Below, one piece after another: positions 24,461 to 31,858 of a stretch of 63,860 nt of DNA (the stretch's first letter is position 1; every line of letters starts with the position of its first letter). The DNA is taken from contig SHZF01000019.1 of NCBI GenBank assembly GCA_009692425.1, positions 1 through 63,860 on the forward strand, read 5' to 3'. The translations under genes and the position numbers were made by a program. The stretch is from Myxococcales bacterium. Its GTDB lineage: Bacteria > Myxococcota_A > UBA9042. The notes under the pieces were generated by a model. The model did no database searches. It was given only the letters and a program-made list of their open reading frames with translations, and was not told the origin of the DNA.

Positions 24461-25105
24461 TCAACAGAAGTTCTGCGTCACGAGCACTCGGCCGTCCGCC
24501 GTCACGACCACACCGATGCCCTCCGTGCGCCATTGTGGCCGCAACAGATTCGCGCGGTGCGGCGGGCTGTTGAGCCACCCGTCGACTGCCCGCACGGCCA
24601 GCGCGTCGGGTCCGCGCGCGCCGAGCTTCTCCTCGCGGCCGTCGGTCCAGCGCCGCACGACCTCCCAACGCGATACGAGCGCGAGGTTTTCGGCGCCGGT
24701 CAGCGTACGTTGCGCATCGAGCGGGACCCGGCAGTGAAAGCCCGCCTTCGCATAGCGCTGGCCGAAGCTCTCCCCGTCCGGCGAGTCGTGGGCAAAGTAG
24801 CCCCGTGCGGCCATGTCGCGGCTGTGGCCGAGCGCGATGGCAGCGGGGGCGTCGTTCCACGCCAGCGTCGTCAAGCCATGCCTGCGGCGGGCGCGGTTGA
24901 CCTCGCGGTGGACGCGGCGGGCGAGGTCGGCGGCGTCGGGCGGAGCGGACGGGTCCAAGTGTGGCGCGTCGGCTGGGTCACCGCCGTCGGTGCGCTCGGC
25001 GCCTCCGCATGCGGCTGCCACGGCAACACCGAGCACGGCGAGCGCGGCAAACTCCCAGGCACGCCGGGAGGGCAACGGACGACAGGAGTGCGCGCTCGAC
25101 GGCAT
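24461..25105 (-). CDS. CAP/SCP-domain lipoprotein
   Basis: A 214-residue predicted lipoprotein with lipobox AVAAAC after a hydrophobic core. The mature part begins with an Asp/Pro linker, then a CAP (SCP/PR-1/YkwD-like) domain: the first helix VHREVNRARRRHGL, HSRDMAARGYFAHDSPDGES, AGFHCR, GAENLALV and WLNSPPHRANLLRPQW, ending VLVTQNFC. The cavity histidines (AHDSP, PPHRAN) and Glu (GAEN) of the family are all present. Family members bind lipids, metals or cell-wall components outside the cell; no enzyme activity is certain. ATG 25105 has GGAG 5 bases upstream; an in-frame TTG at 25141 is the alternative. It lies head-to-tail before the fibrinogen-like gene. Confidence 0.88.
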   Translation of the reverse strand: MPSSAHSCRPLPSRRAWEFAALAVLGVAVAAACGGAERTDGGDPADAPHLDPSAPPDAADLARRVHREVNRARRRHGLTTLAWNDAPAAIALGHSRDMAARGYFAHDSPDGESFGQRYAKAGFHCRVPLDAQRTLTGAENLALVSRWEVVRRWTDGREEKLGARGPDALAVRAVDGWLNSPPHRANLLRPQWRTEGIGVVVTADGRVLVTQNFC

Positions 25106-25239
25106 GCACACTCCGTACACCCGAACGAGCCCGATCCGCAAGCCGATTGAGTGCGGGGACCGAAGCGCCTACGATTCCGAAACCGGCAAGTCCGGCACGC
25201 TGATTTGGGCTCCGCGCCGACCCGGTGCTGGCGTACGCA

Positions 25240-25462
25240 CGCTGGTCGGCGCTGCTGACGCGCAATCCGGCTTCGGCGGCGAAGGAGTCGCCGGCGCCGT
25301 GTCCGATGGACTGCGCCAAGCCGTGCGGCAACTGTGCGTGCGACCCCCGGGGAGAGCCAAGCGAGTTGCCCGAAGCACTGCGGGCAGTGCGGCGCCGGGG
25401 TTTGCTCGGCCTGCCCCGACGACGACGCATTGAAATTCTGCGCGGCGGACTGCAGCAAGTAG
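25240..25462 (+). pseudogene. Frameshifted remnant of a Cys-repeat protein
   Basis: One frame reads CPMDCAKPCGNCACDP, and a second frame continues GESQASCPKHCGQCGAGVCSACPDDDALKFCAADCSK before a TAG at 25460-25462. Joined by a one-base slip at the run CCCCCGGGG (25344-25352), they make a coherent CPxDC..CG.C.CDPGE repeat. This is the same kind found intact in the lipoprotein at 58192-59502. No start or signal peptide is visible upstream, so this is the tail of a damaged gene, or a real gene with a sequencing slip. The following 380 bases up to the MopE-type gene hold nothing I recognise. Confidence 0.55.
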
Positions 25463-25845
25463 GCGCCGAGTCGTTCCCGCGCATTCTGGCGCGCGCGCCG
25501 CCTGCGACGTATCCTGCGGCCCGTGCCAGGAGCGTGTGCGCCCCGGCCGGCATTCCGCTGCGCCGAGCCCGCCCCAACTCGGAGCGACGCGTTCAACCCT
25601 CGGGGGGCTGTGTGCAGTCTTTGCCCGTGCCCCTAGAGCATCAATCAAACACCCCTCAGTCGCCCGGCTGCGGATCCGCTGCGCGTGCCGGCGTTGCTCC
25701 TCCTCGACGCCGCGCTACTGAACCATCGTCGTCGCGCCTTGGCCTGCTAGCATCTACTTGGTGGGCTCGGTCGGGTTTTCTGATTGACGCGCTAGCCATC
25801 GCCGCCCGGCGCTCCCCGGTCGCGCAGATTCCGCCAGCCACTGCG

Positions 25846-27519
25846 GTGAGCGCGGTCGGGTTGCACCTGCTGACCGGGCTGCACCTGCTGGTGGGGATGC
25901 CTGCGCTGGCCGCGCCGGCCCCGCATGGCGGCTGCCCGATGCCGCCGAATTCTGTCGTCATCACGGAGATCTCCACGGGGCCGGCCGCCGCGCCGCGCTG
26001 GGTGGAGTTGAGGAATCCTGGCACCTATTCGATTTCCTTGAACAAGGTCTATCTCGTCGTCGATGACCTGCCGTCGGACCCCGAATTCGCCCCGTCGTGG
26101 AACTTGGGTGCCCTGCTGCCCGAATTGCCGGCTGGGGAGTCCGTCGCGTTCGGCCATGTGCCGGCCAATCTGTCGAACCCGGCGACCGTACTGCTCAAGC
26201 TGAAAGTCGTCGACCTCGGTGCGTCGTTCTCGCTGCCGCCGTGCAAGGGCAAGATCGCGATCGACGGCCCGGCCGGCATCGTGGACGACGTGGAGTATGT
26301 CGTCTGCCTCGGATCGGGTGAGGTGAAGCCCGCGTTGTATGGCCTGGAGCCCCAGTTGACCGACATCTGCAAGAACGACAAGTGCCAGGCGGGCAGCGGA
26401 CCCTGGTGCGTGCAGCCGGGGGAGGCGGCTGCGACCGGCACGCCCGGCAAGACGAACGCGCCGTGCGACCTCGACGGCGACGGCTATACGAGCGCGGCGG
26501 GGGACTGCAACGACCAGAGCAAGGCCGTCTTCCCCGGCGCGCTCGAGGTGTGCAACGGGCAGGACGACGACTGCAACGGGCAGACCGACGACGACCTGAC
26601 GCTGCCTCCCGGTCAGTGTCTGAGCCTCGGCGTCTGCAAGGGGCCGCAGGTGGTGAAGTGCGACGGCAAGGAGGGCTTTACCTGCAACTATCCGCCGGGC
26701 TTCGAGAGCGTCGCGGAGACTGTGTGCGACAACCTCGACAACGATTGCGATGGCCAGACCGACGAAGGCTTGCGCAATGCGTGCGGCGCGTGCGGTCCGG
26801 TGCCGGTGGAGGTGTGCAACGACCTCGACGACGACTGCGACGGCAACACCGACGAAGACGTCAGCCTCGCGCCCGGTGCTTGCGGCGCCGCAGGGGTGTG
26901 CGCCCTGGCCAAGGGGCAATGCGGACCCGACGGTCTGCCACAGTGCGCATTGCCGCCGGCGTGGCAGGCAACCGAGACGGCGTGCGACCTGCAAGACAAC
27001 GACTGCGACGGCCAGACCGATGAGGGCCTCGGCGTCGGCAATCCGTGCCAGGCAGGCGTCGGCAAGTGTGCGGTGGTGGGCGCTTGGGCGTGCGGGGCGG
27101 GCGGGGCGAAGGTGTGCAAGGGCGTGCCGCGACTTCCCGCGCCTGCCGAACTGTGCGGCAACGCGGTCGACGACGACTGCGACGGGCAGACCGACGAGAG
27201 TTTCGACCTCGGCGCGACGTGCCAGGTCGGCGTCGGAATGTGTCGCGTGACGGGCAAGGTCGTCTGCGGTGCAAACAGGTTGGGCGCAGCGTGTGGGGTG
27301 CAACCGCTCAAGCCGGCAGCGACCGAGGCGTGCGGCAACCGGTTCGACGACGACTGCGACGGTGCGACCGATGAGGCGGGGTGCACGGGCGTGGTCGACG
27401 ATGGCTGCGGCGCGAGCAGGCGGCCACCCGAACCGTGGGGTCTCGGCGGCGGACTTGCGGCCGTATGCTGCGCGGTGGCGATCGGGTGGCGGGTCTGCAG
27501 GCGACGCTGGCCCGGGTGA
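25846..27519 (+). CDS. MopE-type repeat protein with lamin-tail-like domain and MYXO-CTERM-like anchor
   Basis: A 557-residue exported protein. A hydrophobic signal ends near GMPALAAPA. Next a lamin-tail-like beta domain runs from NSVVITEISTGPAAAPRWVE to about residue 195. Then come repeated MopE/metal-binding modules: CNGQDDDCNGQTDDD, CDNLDNDCDGQTDEG, CNDLDDDCDGNTDED, CDLQDNDCDGQTDEG, CGNAVDDDCDGQTDES and CGNRFDDDCDGATDE. The Asp-rich loops probably bind Ca2+ or Cu. The end is DDGCGASRR, a membrane helix (GLGGGLAAVCCAVAIGW) and RVCRRRWPG, a Cys/helix/Arg sorting tail like MYXO-CTERM. The start is uncertain: GTG 25846 gives a signal peptide but has no clear ribosome site, and an ATG occurs about 50 bases later. 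Confidence 0.8.
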   Translation: MSAVGLHLLTGLHLLVGMPALAAPAPHGGCPMPPNSVVITEISTGPAAAPRWVELRNPGTYSISLNKVYLVVDDLPSDPEFAPSWNLGALLPELPAGESVAFGHVPANLSNPATVLLKLKVVDLGASFSLPPCKGKIAIDGPAGIVDDVEYVVCLGSGEVKPALYGLEPQLTDICKNDKCQAGSGPWCVQPGEAAATGTPGKTNAPCDLDGDGYTSAAGDCNDQSKAVFPGALEVCNGQDDDCNGQTDDDLTLPPGQCLSLGVCKGPQVVKCDGKEGFTCNYPPGFESVAETVCDNLDNDCDGQTDEGLRNACGACGPVPVEVCNDLDDDCDGNTDEDVSLAPGACGAAGVCALAKGQCGPDGLPQCALPPAWQATETACDLQDNDCDGQTDEGLGVGNPCQAGVGKCAVVGAWACGAGGAKVCKGVPRLPAPAELCGNAVDDDCDGQTDESFDLGATCQVGVGMCRVTGKVVCGANRLGAACGVQPLKPAATEACGNRFDDDCDGATDEAGCTGVVDDGCGASRRPPEPWGLGGGLAAVCCAVAIGWRVCRRRWPG

Positions 27520-27602
27520 TCCTGGTCAAGCCGCCGCTGCCGGCCCCGACACCCGTGTTGCCGGCCTCGACGCCTGGAGTGCCGTCCCCGTAGGATGTAG
27601 CC

Positions 27603-28628
27603 ATGCGTGCGCTCCACCTCCGCGACTCGTTTGGCCTCGACCACCTCCATCTGGTTGATGTGCCCGAGCCCGAACCGGGTCCCGGCGAAGTGCGGGTGCG
27701 GCTGCGGGCCGCCTCGCTCAACTATCGAGACCTGCTGATGGTTGGCGGCCTCTACAATCCGCGTCAACCGCTGCCGCTCGTGCCGCTGTCGGACGGCGTC
27801 GGCATCATCGATGCGGTGGGTCCCGGCGTGGCGGGCGCACTCCTGGGCGAGCGGGTGGCCGGCTGTTTTGCGCAAGGATGGCTCGATGGCCTGCCCGACC
27901 GCACCACGCTCGGCCAGACGCTAGGTGGACCGCTGCCGGGCGTGGCGCAGGAGGCCGTCGTGTTGCGCTCCAACGGCGTGGTCTCCGTGCCGGCGCACCT
28001 GACCGACGTCGAGGCCGCGACGCTGCCGTGCGCGGCGTTGACCGCCTGGACGGCGTTGCACGAGCACGGCCACGTGCAGCCTGGCCAGACCGTGCTCGTG
28101 CAGGGGACGGGCGGCGTAGCCCTGTTCGCGCTGCAGTTTGCGCGCCAAGCCGGTGCCCGCGTCATCGCGACCAGCGGCAGCCCAGACAAGGCCGACCGGT
28201 TGCGTGCGCTCGGTGCTGCGGAGGTGCTCGACCACCGCACGGAGCCGCAGTGGGGCCGGCGCGTGCGGGAGTGGACGGGCGGAGCGGGCGTGGACCACGT
28301 CGTCGAAGTCGGCGGCGGCAATACCCTGGCCGAGTCCTTGCGAGCGGTGCGGCCCGGAGGGCACGTCGCGCTGATCGGCGTGCTCGGTGGGGCGACGGCC
28401 GACGTCAGCCTGCTGCCCATCGTGATGAATGCCGTTCGCGTGCAAGGCGTGCTGGTGGGGCACCGTGCGGCGTTTCAGCGCATGATGGCGACCCTCGGCC
28501 TGGGAGGAATGCGGCCGGTCGTCGATTCCGTGTGGCCGTGGACCCAGGCGCGCGATGCGTTGGGCCACCTGCGCGGTGCCGGCCATTTCGGCAAGGTGTG
28601 TCTGGCGTTTGACGGAGCGACCCGATGA
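27603..28628 (+). CDS. Zinc-free medium-chain quinone oxidoreductase / alcohol dehydrogenase family protein
   Basis: A 341-residue MDR enzyme. The catalytic domain shows LNYRDLLMVGGLYN and LSDGVGIIDAVGPGV. The coenzyme domain has VLVQGTGGVALFALQFARQAGARVIATSGS, the NADPH-type Rossmann motif, and later VDHVVEVGGGNTLAESL and GHVALIGVLGG. The zinc ligands of alcohol dehydrogenases (GHE and the four-Cys lobe) are absent, so it belongs with NADPH:quinone reductases and related zinc-free enzymes. It transfers hydride from NADPH to an unknown quinone or enone. Its stop overlaps the ATG of the S41 protease (ATGA), so the two are translationally coupled although functionally unlike. Confidence 0.88.
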   Translation: MRALHLRDSFGLDHLHLVDVPEPEPGPGEVRVRLRAASLNYRDLLMVGGLYNPRQPLPLVPLSDGVGIIDAVGPGVAGALLGERVAGCFAQGWLDGLPDRTTLGQTLGGPLPGVAQEAVVLRSNGVVSVPAHLTDVEAATLPCAALTAWTALHEHGHVQPGQTVLVQGTGGVALFALQFARQAGARVIATSGSPDKADRLRALGAAEVLDHRTEPQWGRRVREWTGGAGVDHVVEVGGGNTLAESLRAVRPGGHVALIGVLGGATADVSLLPIVMNAVRVQGVLVGHRAAFQRMMATLGLGGMRPVVDSVWPWTQARDALGHLRGAGHFGKVCLAFDGATR

Positions 28629-30445
28629 GCCCGCACGTTCGACCGTTCGCTTGCACACTGGCCGTCGCGCTGCTGCTGCCGCTGGTTGCCGCAGCGCAAG
28701 TCGAGCGCGTCGATGCCGCGTGGGAAGGGCTGGCCTTCGACCCACGTGCCTTCGACGAAGTCGTGCGGTTGACGGAGCAGATGCACGTCGTGCCCAAGGT
28801 GCCCGAGCATGCGTGGGTGCGGGCAGCCGAAGGCGGTCTGCGCGGGGGCGGCCTGCGCGGCTTTGTGCTGCCGGTTGCGTTTCTCGACCGCGAACGGGCG
28901 TCGGCTGACGGGCGCCTTGCGTTGGCGGGTCCGATCACTGCGGTCGCGTGCGCGGTGCACGGTGTGGCCCCGTTCGCCATCTGGCAGCCAGAACGGGAAC
29001 AGGCCGGCGCGGCGACGACCCTGCAAGACCTGCGCCAACGTCGCCAACAACGGCGCGACCTGGCGCGACGGGCCCGAGCGGCGTGGACCGGCGTCCCATT
29101 TGGCCGGCCCGGCTTCGAATGTGCGATGAACTGGGCGCGCCACCGGTTCGACTGGCCGGAGCCGCTCGTGCCCGAAACCGCGCCGCCCGCCCAGCCCGCC
29201 CTGCCGGCTCTGCCGACACCGACGGCCGCCGCCAGCGCCGACCCGCCTCCGGACCCCGCAGTCGAGCGCCGCCAGTTGGGGCTGAAGGCCTGGCGCCTGG
29301 CAGCCGACTTCTTCTTGCACGCCCTCGACGCTCACAGCACGATCTTGCCCGGCCGCCTGTTCGATGCCATCGACAAGGAAGCGGGCGGCACGGAACTCGT
29401 CGGTGTGGGGCTCGACGTCGTGCGCGAGAGCGGCGCGTGGGTCGTGCGGCGGCTGGCGGCCGATGGACCTGCCGAAAAAGCGGGGGTGCGTGCCGGCGAC
29501 GTGCTGCTGGCGGTCGGTGGCGAGCCGGCGGACGCATGGACCGACCGCCAACTGGGCGACGCGCTCAGTGGCGCGGACGGCAGTGCCGTGGTGCTGAAGG
29601 TCCAGTCCGCGCGCTCCCGTCCCCGCAACGTGACGGCCGTGCGCCAGGCCGTAGAGCAGTCGAGCGTCGTCGGATCACTGTTCGGCGAGGGCACCGGCGT
29701 GGGGGTGCTGCGGTTGCCCCAATTCGCGACCAACACGGCGCGCGACGCCCGTCGCGAATTGGCCAATCTGGGGCGCGAGGCCCGCGGCGGCCTGCAGGCG
29801 GTCGTGCTCGACATGCGCGGCAATCCCGGCGGCTGGGTCGAGGAAGCCGTCGCCACCGCCGACGCGCTGCTCGGCGAGGGCATCGTCGTCCGGGTGCAGA
29901 CGCGCGACGGCGAGGTCGAGCGGCCGGAAGCGAAAGCCGACCCCGACGATTTCACGTTGCCGATGGCGGTGCTCGTCGACACGCGCTGCAAGTCGGCGTG
30001 CGAACTCTTGACGGCGGCGCTGCAAGACCACGGCCGTGTGCTCGTCGTCGGCCAGCCGACGTTTGGCAAGGGGTCGGTGCAGAAGGTGCTCGAGTCGAAG
30101 CGCGGCGACTGGTACGTGATCCTGACCATCGCGCAGTACCTGAGCCCCAACGGGCGCGCACTGCAGGCGAGCGGCGTGCGGCCCGACGTGGAATTGCCCG
30201 GGCTCGCCGCGTCAGGTCAGGCGCTGCGGGAGGTCGACTTCATGGATGCGCTCGACGCCGCCGCCGCCAACATGCCAGCGGTGCCCAATCCGCTGCAGGG
30301 CGCCGACCTGACTGCGTGCGTGGCGAAGTTGCAGCGTGACTCGGCTGGCTGGCGCGAGGCGCGGCGCAAGAAGGACGGGCCGCTGCTGGCGGCGGTGGAC
30401 CATGCGCGGTGTCTGGGGTCTGGTACGGTTCGGCAGAAACCCTGA
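28625..30445 (+). CDS. S41-family C-terminal processing protease with PDZ domain
   Basis: A 606-residue exported protease of the CtpA/Prc group. It starts with a signal peptide (CTLAVALLLPLVAAAQ), an N-terminal region of about 200 residues with a Pro/Ala linker, and a helical segment before the PDZ domain. The PDZ core is visible as DGPAEKAGVRAGDVLLAVGG (about residue 285). The S41 core has VGVLRLPQFATNTARDARRE, AVVLDMRGNPGGW and the catalytic Ser in CKSACELL. The catalytic Lys is in QPTFGKGSVQK, 25-30 residues later. A substrate-binding tail with YLSPNGRALQASGVRPD follows. It trims or degrades periplasmic proteins from their C-termini. The N-terminal part is longer than in standard CtpA and unrecognised. 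Confidence 0.9.
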   Translation: MSPHVRPFACTLAVALLLPLVAAAQVERVDAAWEGLAFDPRAFDEVVRLTEQMHVVPKVPEHAWVRAAEGGLRGGGLRGFVLPVAFLDRERASADGRLALAGPITAVACAVHGVAPFAIWQPEREQAGAATTLQDLRQRRQQRRDLARRARAAWTGVPFGRPGFECAMNWARHRFDWPEPLVPETAPPAQPALPALPTPTAAASADPPPDPAVERRQLGLKAWRLAADFFLHALDAHSTILPGRLFDAIDKEAGGTELVGVGLDVVRESGAWVVRRLAADGPAEKAGVRAGDVLLAVGGEPADAWTDRQLGDALSGADGSAVVLKVQSARSRPRNVTAVRQAVEQSSVVGSLFGEGTGVGVLRLPQFATNTARDARRELANLGREARGGLQAVVLDMRGNPGGWVEEAVATADALLGEGIVVRVQTRDGEVERPEAKADPDDFTLPMAVLVDTRCKSACELLTAALQDHGRVLVVGQPTFGKGSVQKVLESKRGDWYVILTIAQYLSPNGRALQASGVRPDVELPGLAASGQALREVDFMDALDAAAANMPAVPNPLQGADLTACVAKLQRDSAGWREARRKKDGPLLAAVDHARCLGSGTVRQKP

Positions 30446-30559
30446 AAACGCCACGGTTGTGCGCTTGGCGTCCGCTCCACCACGCGCCAGGTAGTGCCGG
30501 CAGGGGCTGAAGTTGGCGCGGCTGCCACTACTTGCCGTCGCAAACCGCGACCTTTGCCG

Positions 30560-31843
30560 CTACGGGCCACCCACCGGCACCGTCGGAATGATGAAAAGCG
30601 CCGTCTTTGCCTGGGGGCTCGCCTGGCTGTCCTTGACCTCGGCCGAAAAGAAAAACCCCTTCAGCGTCAGTTGCGACAGCGGCACCTTGAACTCCAGCAC
30701 CAGAGACGCGTCTGTCACGCTGCCCGACACGGCGCCATCCTTGGTGACGGTCAACCCTTGCGGCAGCCCGGACTTGGGCAGGAAATTCTTCACCGCGCCG
30801 GGCAACGGCACCTCTTGCCACGTGTACGGCTTCTTGCCGCCTTTGGCTTCCAGCTTTGCGGTGTAGGGCACCGGCACCTTATCGACCACGATGATGAGCG
30901 GCAGCACGATGACCTTCGCAATGAAAAGATTGAGTTCCTGGGCACCCACGACCTGCAGCGGCGCCAGCTTGACGGGCAGGTCGAACGTCTTCGTCGCCGT
31001 CAGCGTCGGCGCGCTGTTGTCGAGCACCTTCACGTCAAAAGTCTGCGGCGCGTCGCTCGTCGCGGTGCCGGCCAAGCTCCCGTCGCTGCCCAGCGCGAGG
31101 CCGGTCGGCAACTGCCCCTTCACGATGCCCCAGAAATACGGCGGTGTGCCGCCCTGTGCCGCCAGCGTCACCTTGTAGGGCTCGCCCTCGACCGCGGCCT
31201 TCAGCGGCGACGTCGTCGTGACCACGAGGCCGCCGTCCTTGACGTCGAGCACCAGCACCGCCGTCGCCTTCTGCTTCTGGGCGTCCTCGACCTGGACCTG
31301 GAACGAGTGGCTGCCGGTCGCCTTCGCGCTGCCGTCGAGAACGCCCGACGTGGCCAGGGTGAGGCCTTCGAGCAGCTTGCCCTGACTAAGCGTCCACGCG
31401 TACGGCAGAGTGCCCCCGCTCGCTTCGAGCGCGGCCTTGTATGCGATGCCCACGAGCGCCGGCGGCAACGCCTGGGTGAGGACCGCGAGCGGCGTCGATT
31501 GGCACTTGCCGGCCACGCACGCCAGGCCCGCCGCGCACGCCTGCGTCGCGCTGCACTCCACGCACTGGCCGTCGAGGCAGGTCGTGCCGGTCGCGCAGGG
31601 CTGGGCCACAAAGCCGGTGCCCTTCTCGTTGCAGACCCAGCGCTCGCCCTGGTGGCAGCCGGTAGACCCGGCCGGGCAACCGATGGTCGTCTCGGCAATC
31701 TTGGCACCGTCCGCGGCAGTCCCTGCGTCCGTTGCCGCGTCCGACCCACCCGCGACCGGTTCGTCGCCGCAACTGGCTGTGCCGATGCCCGCAGCAGCCA
31801 CGGCGAGGGCTGCCGCGGCCGCACGCATTCTTCCCATCACCAT
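30560..31843 (-). CDS. Lipoprotein with Cys-rich segment and putative-Ig (cadherin-like) repeats
   Basis: A 427-residue predicted lipoprotein: AVAAAGIGTASC lipobox, an Ala/Asp linker, then a Cys-rich module (CPAGSTGCHQGERWVC, CATGTTCLDGQCVEC, CAAGLACVAGKC). Three beta repeats follow, of the LPPALVGIAYKAALEASGGTLPYAWTLSQGKLLEGLTL type, the G.PYxxxLxAxGGxxPYxWxxxxGxLPxGL pattern of putative-Ig domains. These are stiff extracellular spacers or adhesive modules. The ATG at 31843 has GAGG upstream and lies 15 bases after the cyclase stop, so it is the last gene of the OmpA-FecR-cyclase operon. Convergent to the S41 protease; the 114-base gap shows no obvious terminator. Confidence 0.85.
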   Translation of the reverse strand: MVMGRMRAAAAALAVAAAGIGTASCGDEPVAGGSDAATDAGTAADGAKIAETTIGCPAGSTGCHQGERWVCNEKGTGFVAQPCATGTTCLDGQCVECSATQACAAGLACVAGKCQSTPLAVLTQALPPALVGIAYKAALEASGGTLPYAWTLSQGKLLEGLTLATSGVLDGSAKATGSHSFQVQVEDAQKQKATAVLVLDVKDGGLVVTTTSPLKAAVEGEPYKVTLAAQGGTPPYFWGIVKGQLPTGLALGSDGSLAGTATSDAPQTFDVKVLDNSAPTLTATKTFDLPVKLAPLQVVGAQELNLFIAKVIVLPLIIVVDKVPVPYTAKLEAKGGKKPYTWQEVPLPGAVKNFLPKSGLPQGLTVTKDGAVSGSVTDASLVLEFKVPLSQLTLKGFFFSAEVKDSQASPQAKTALFIIPTVPVGGP

Positions 31844-31858
31844 GCGAAACCTCGTTGC

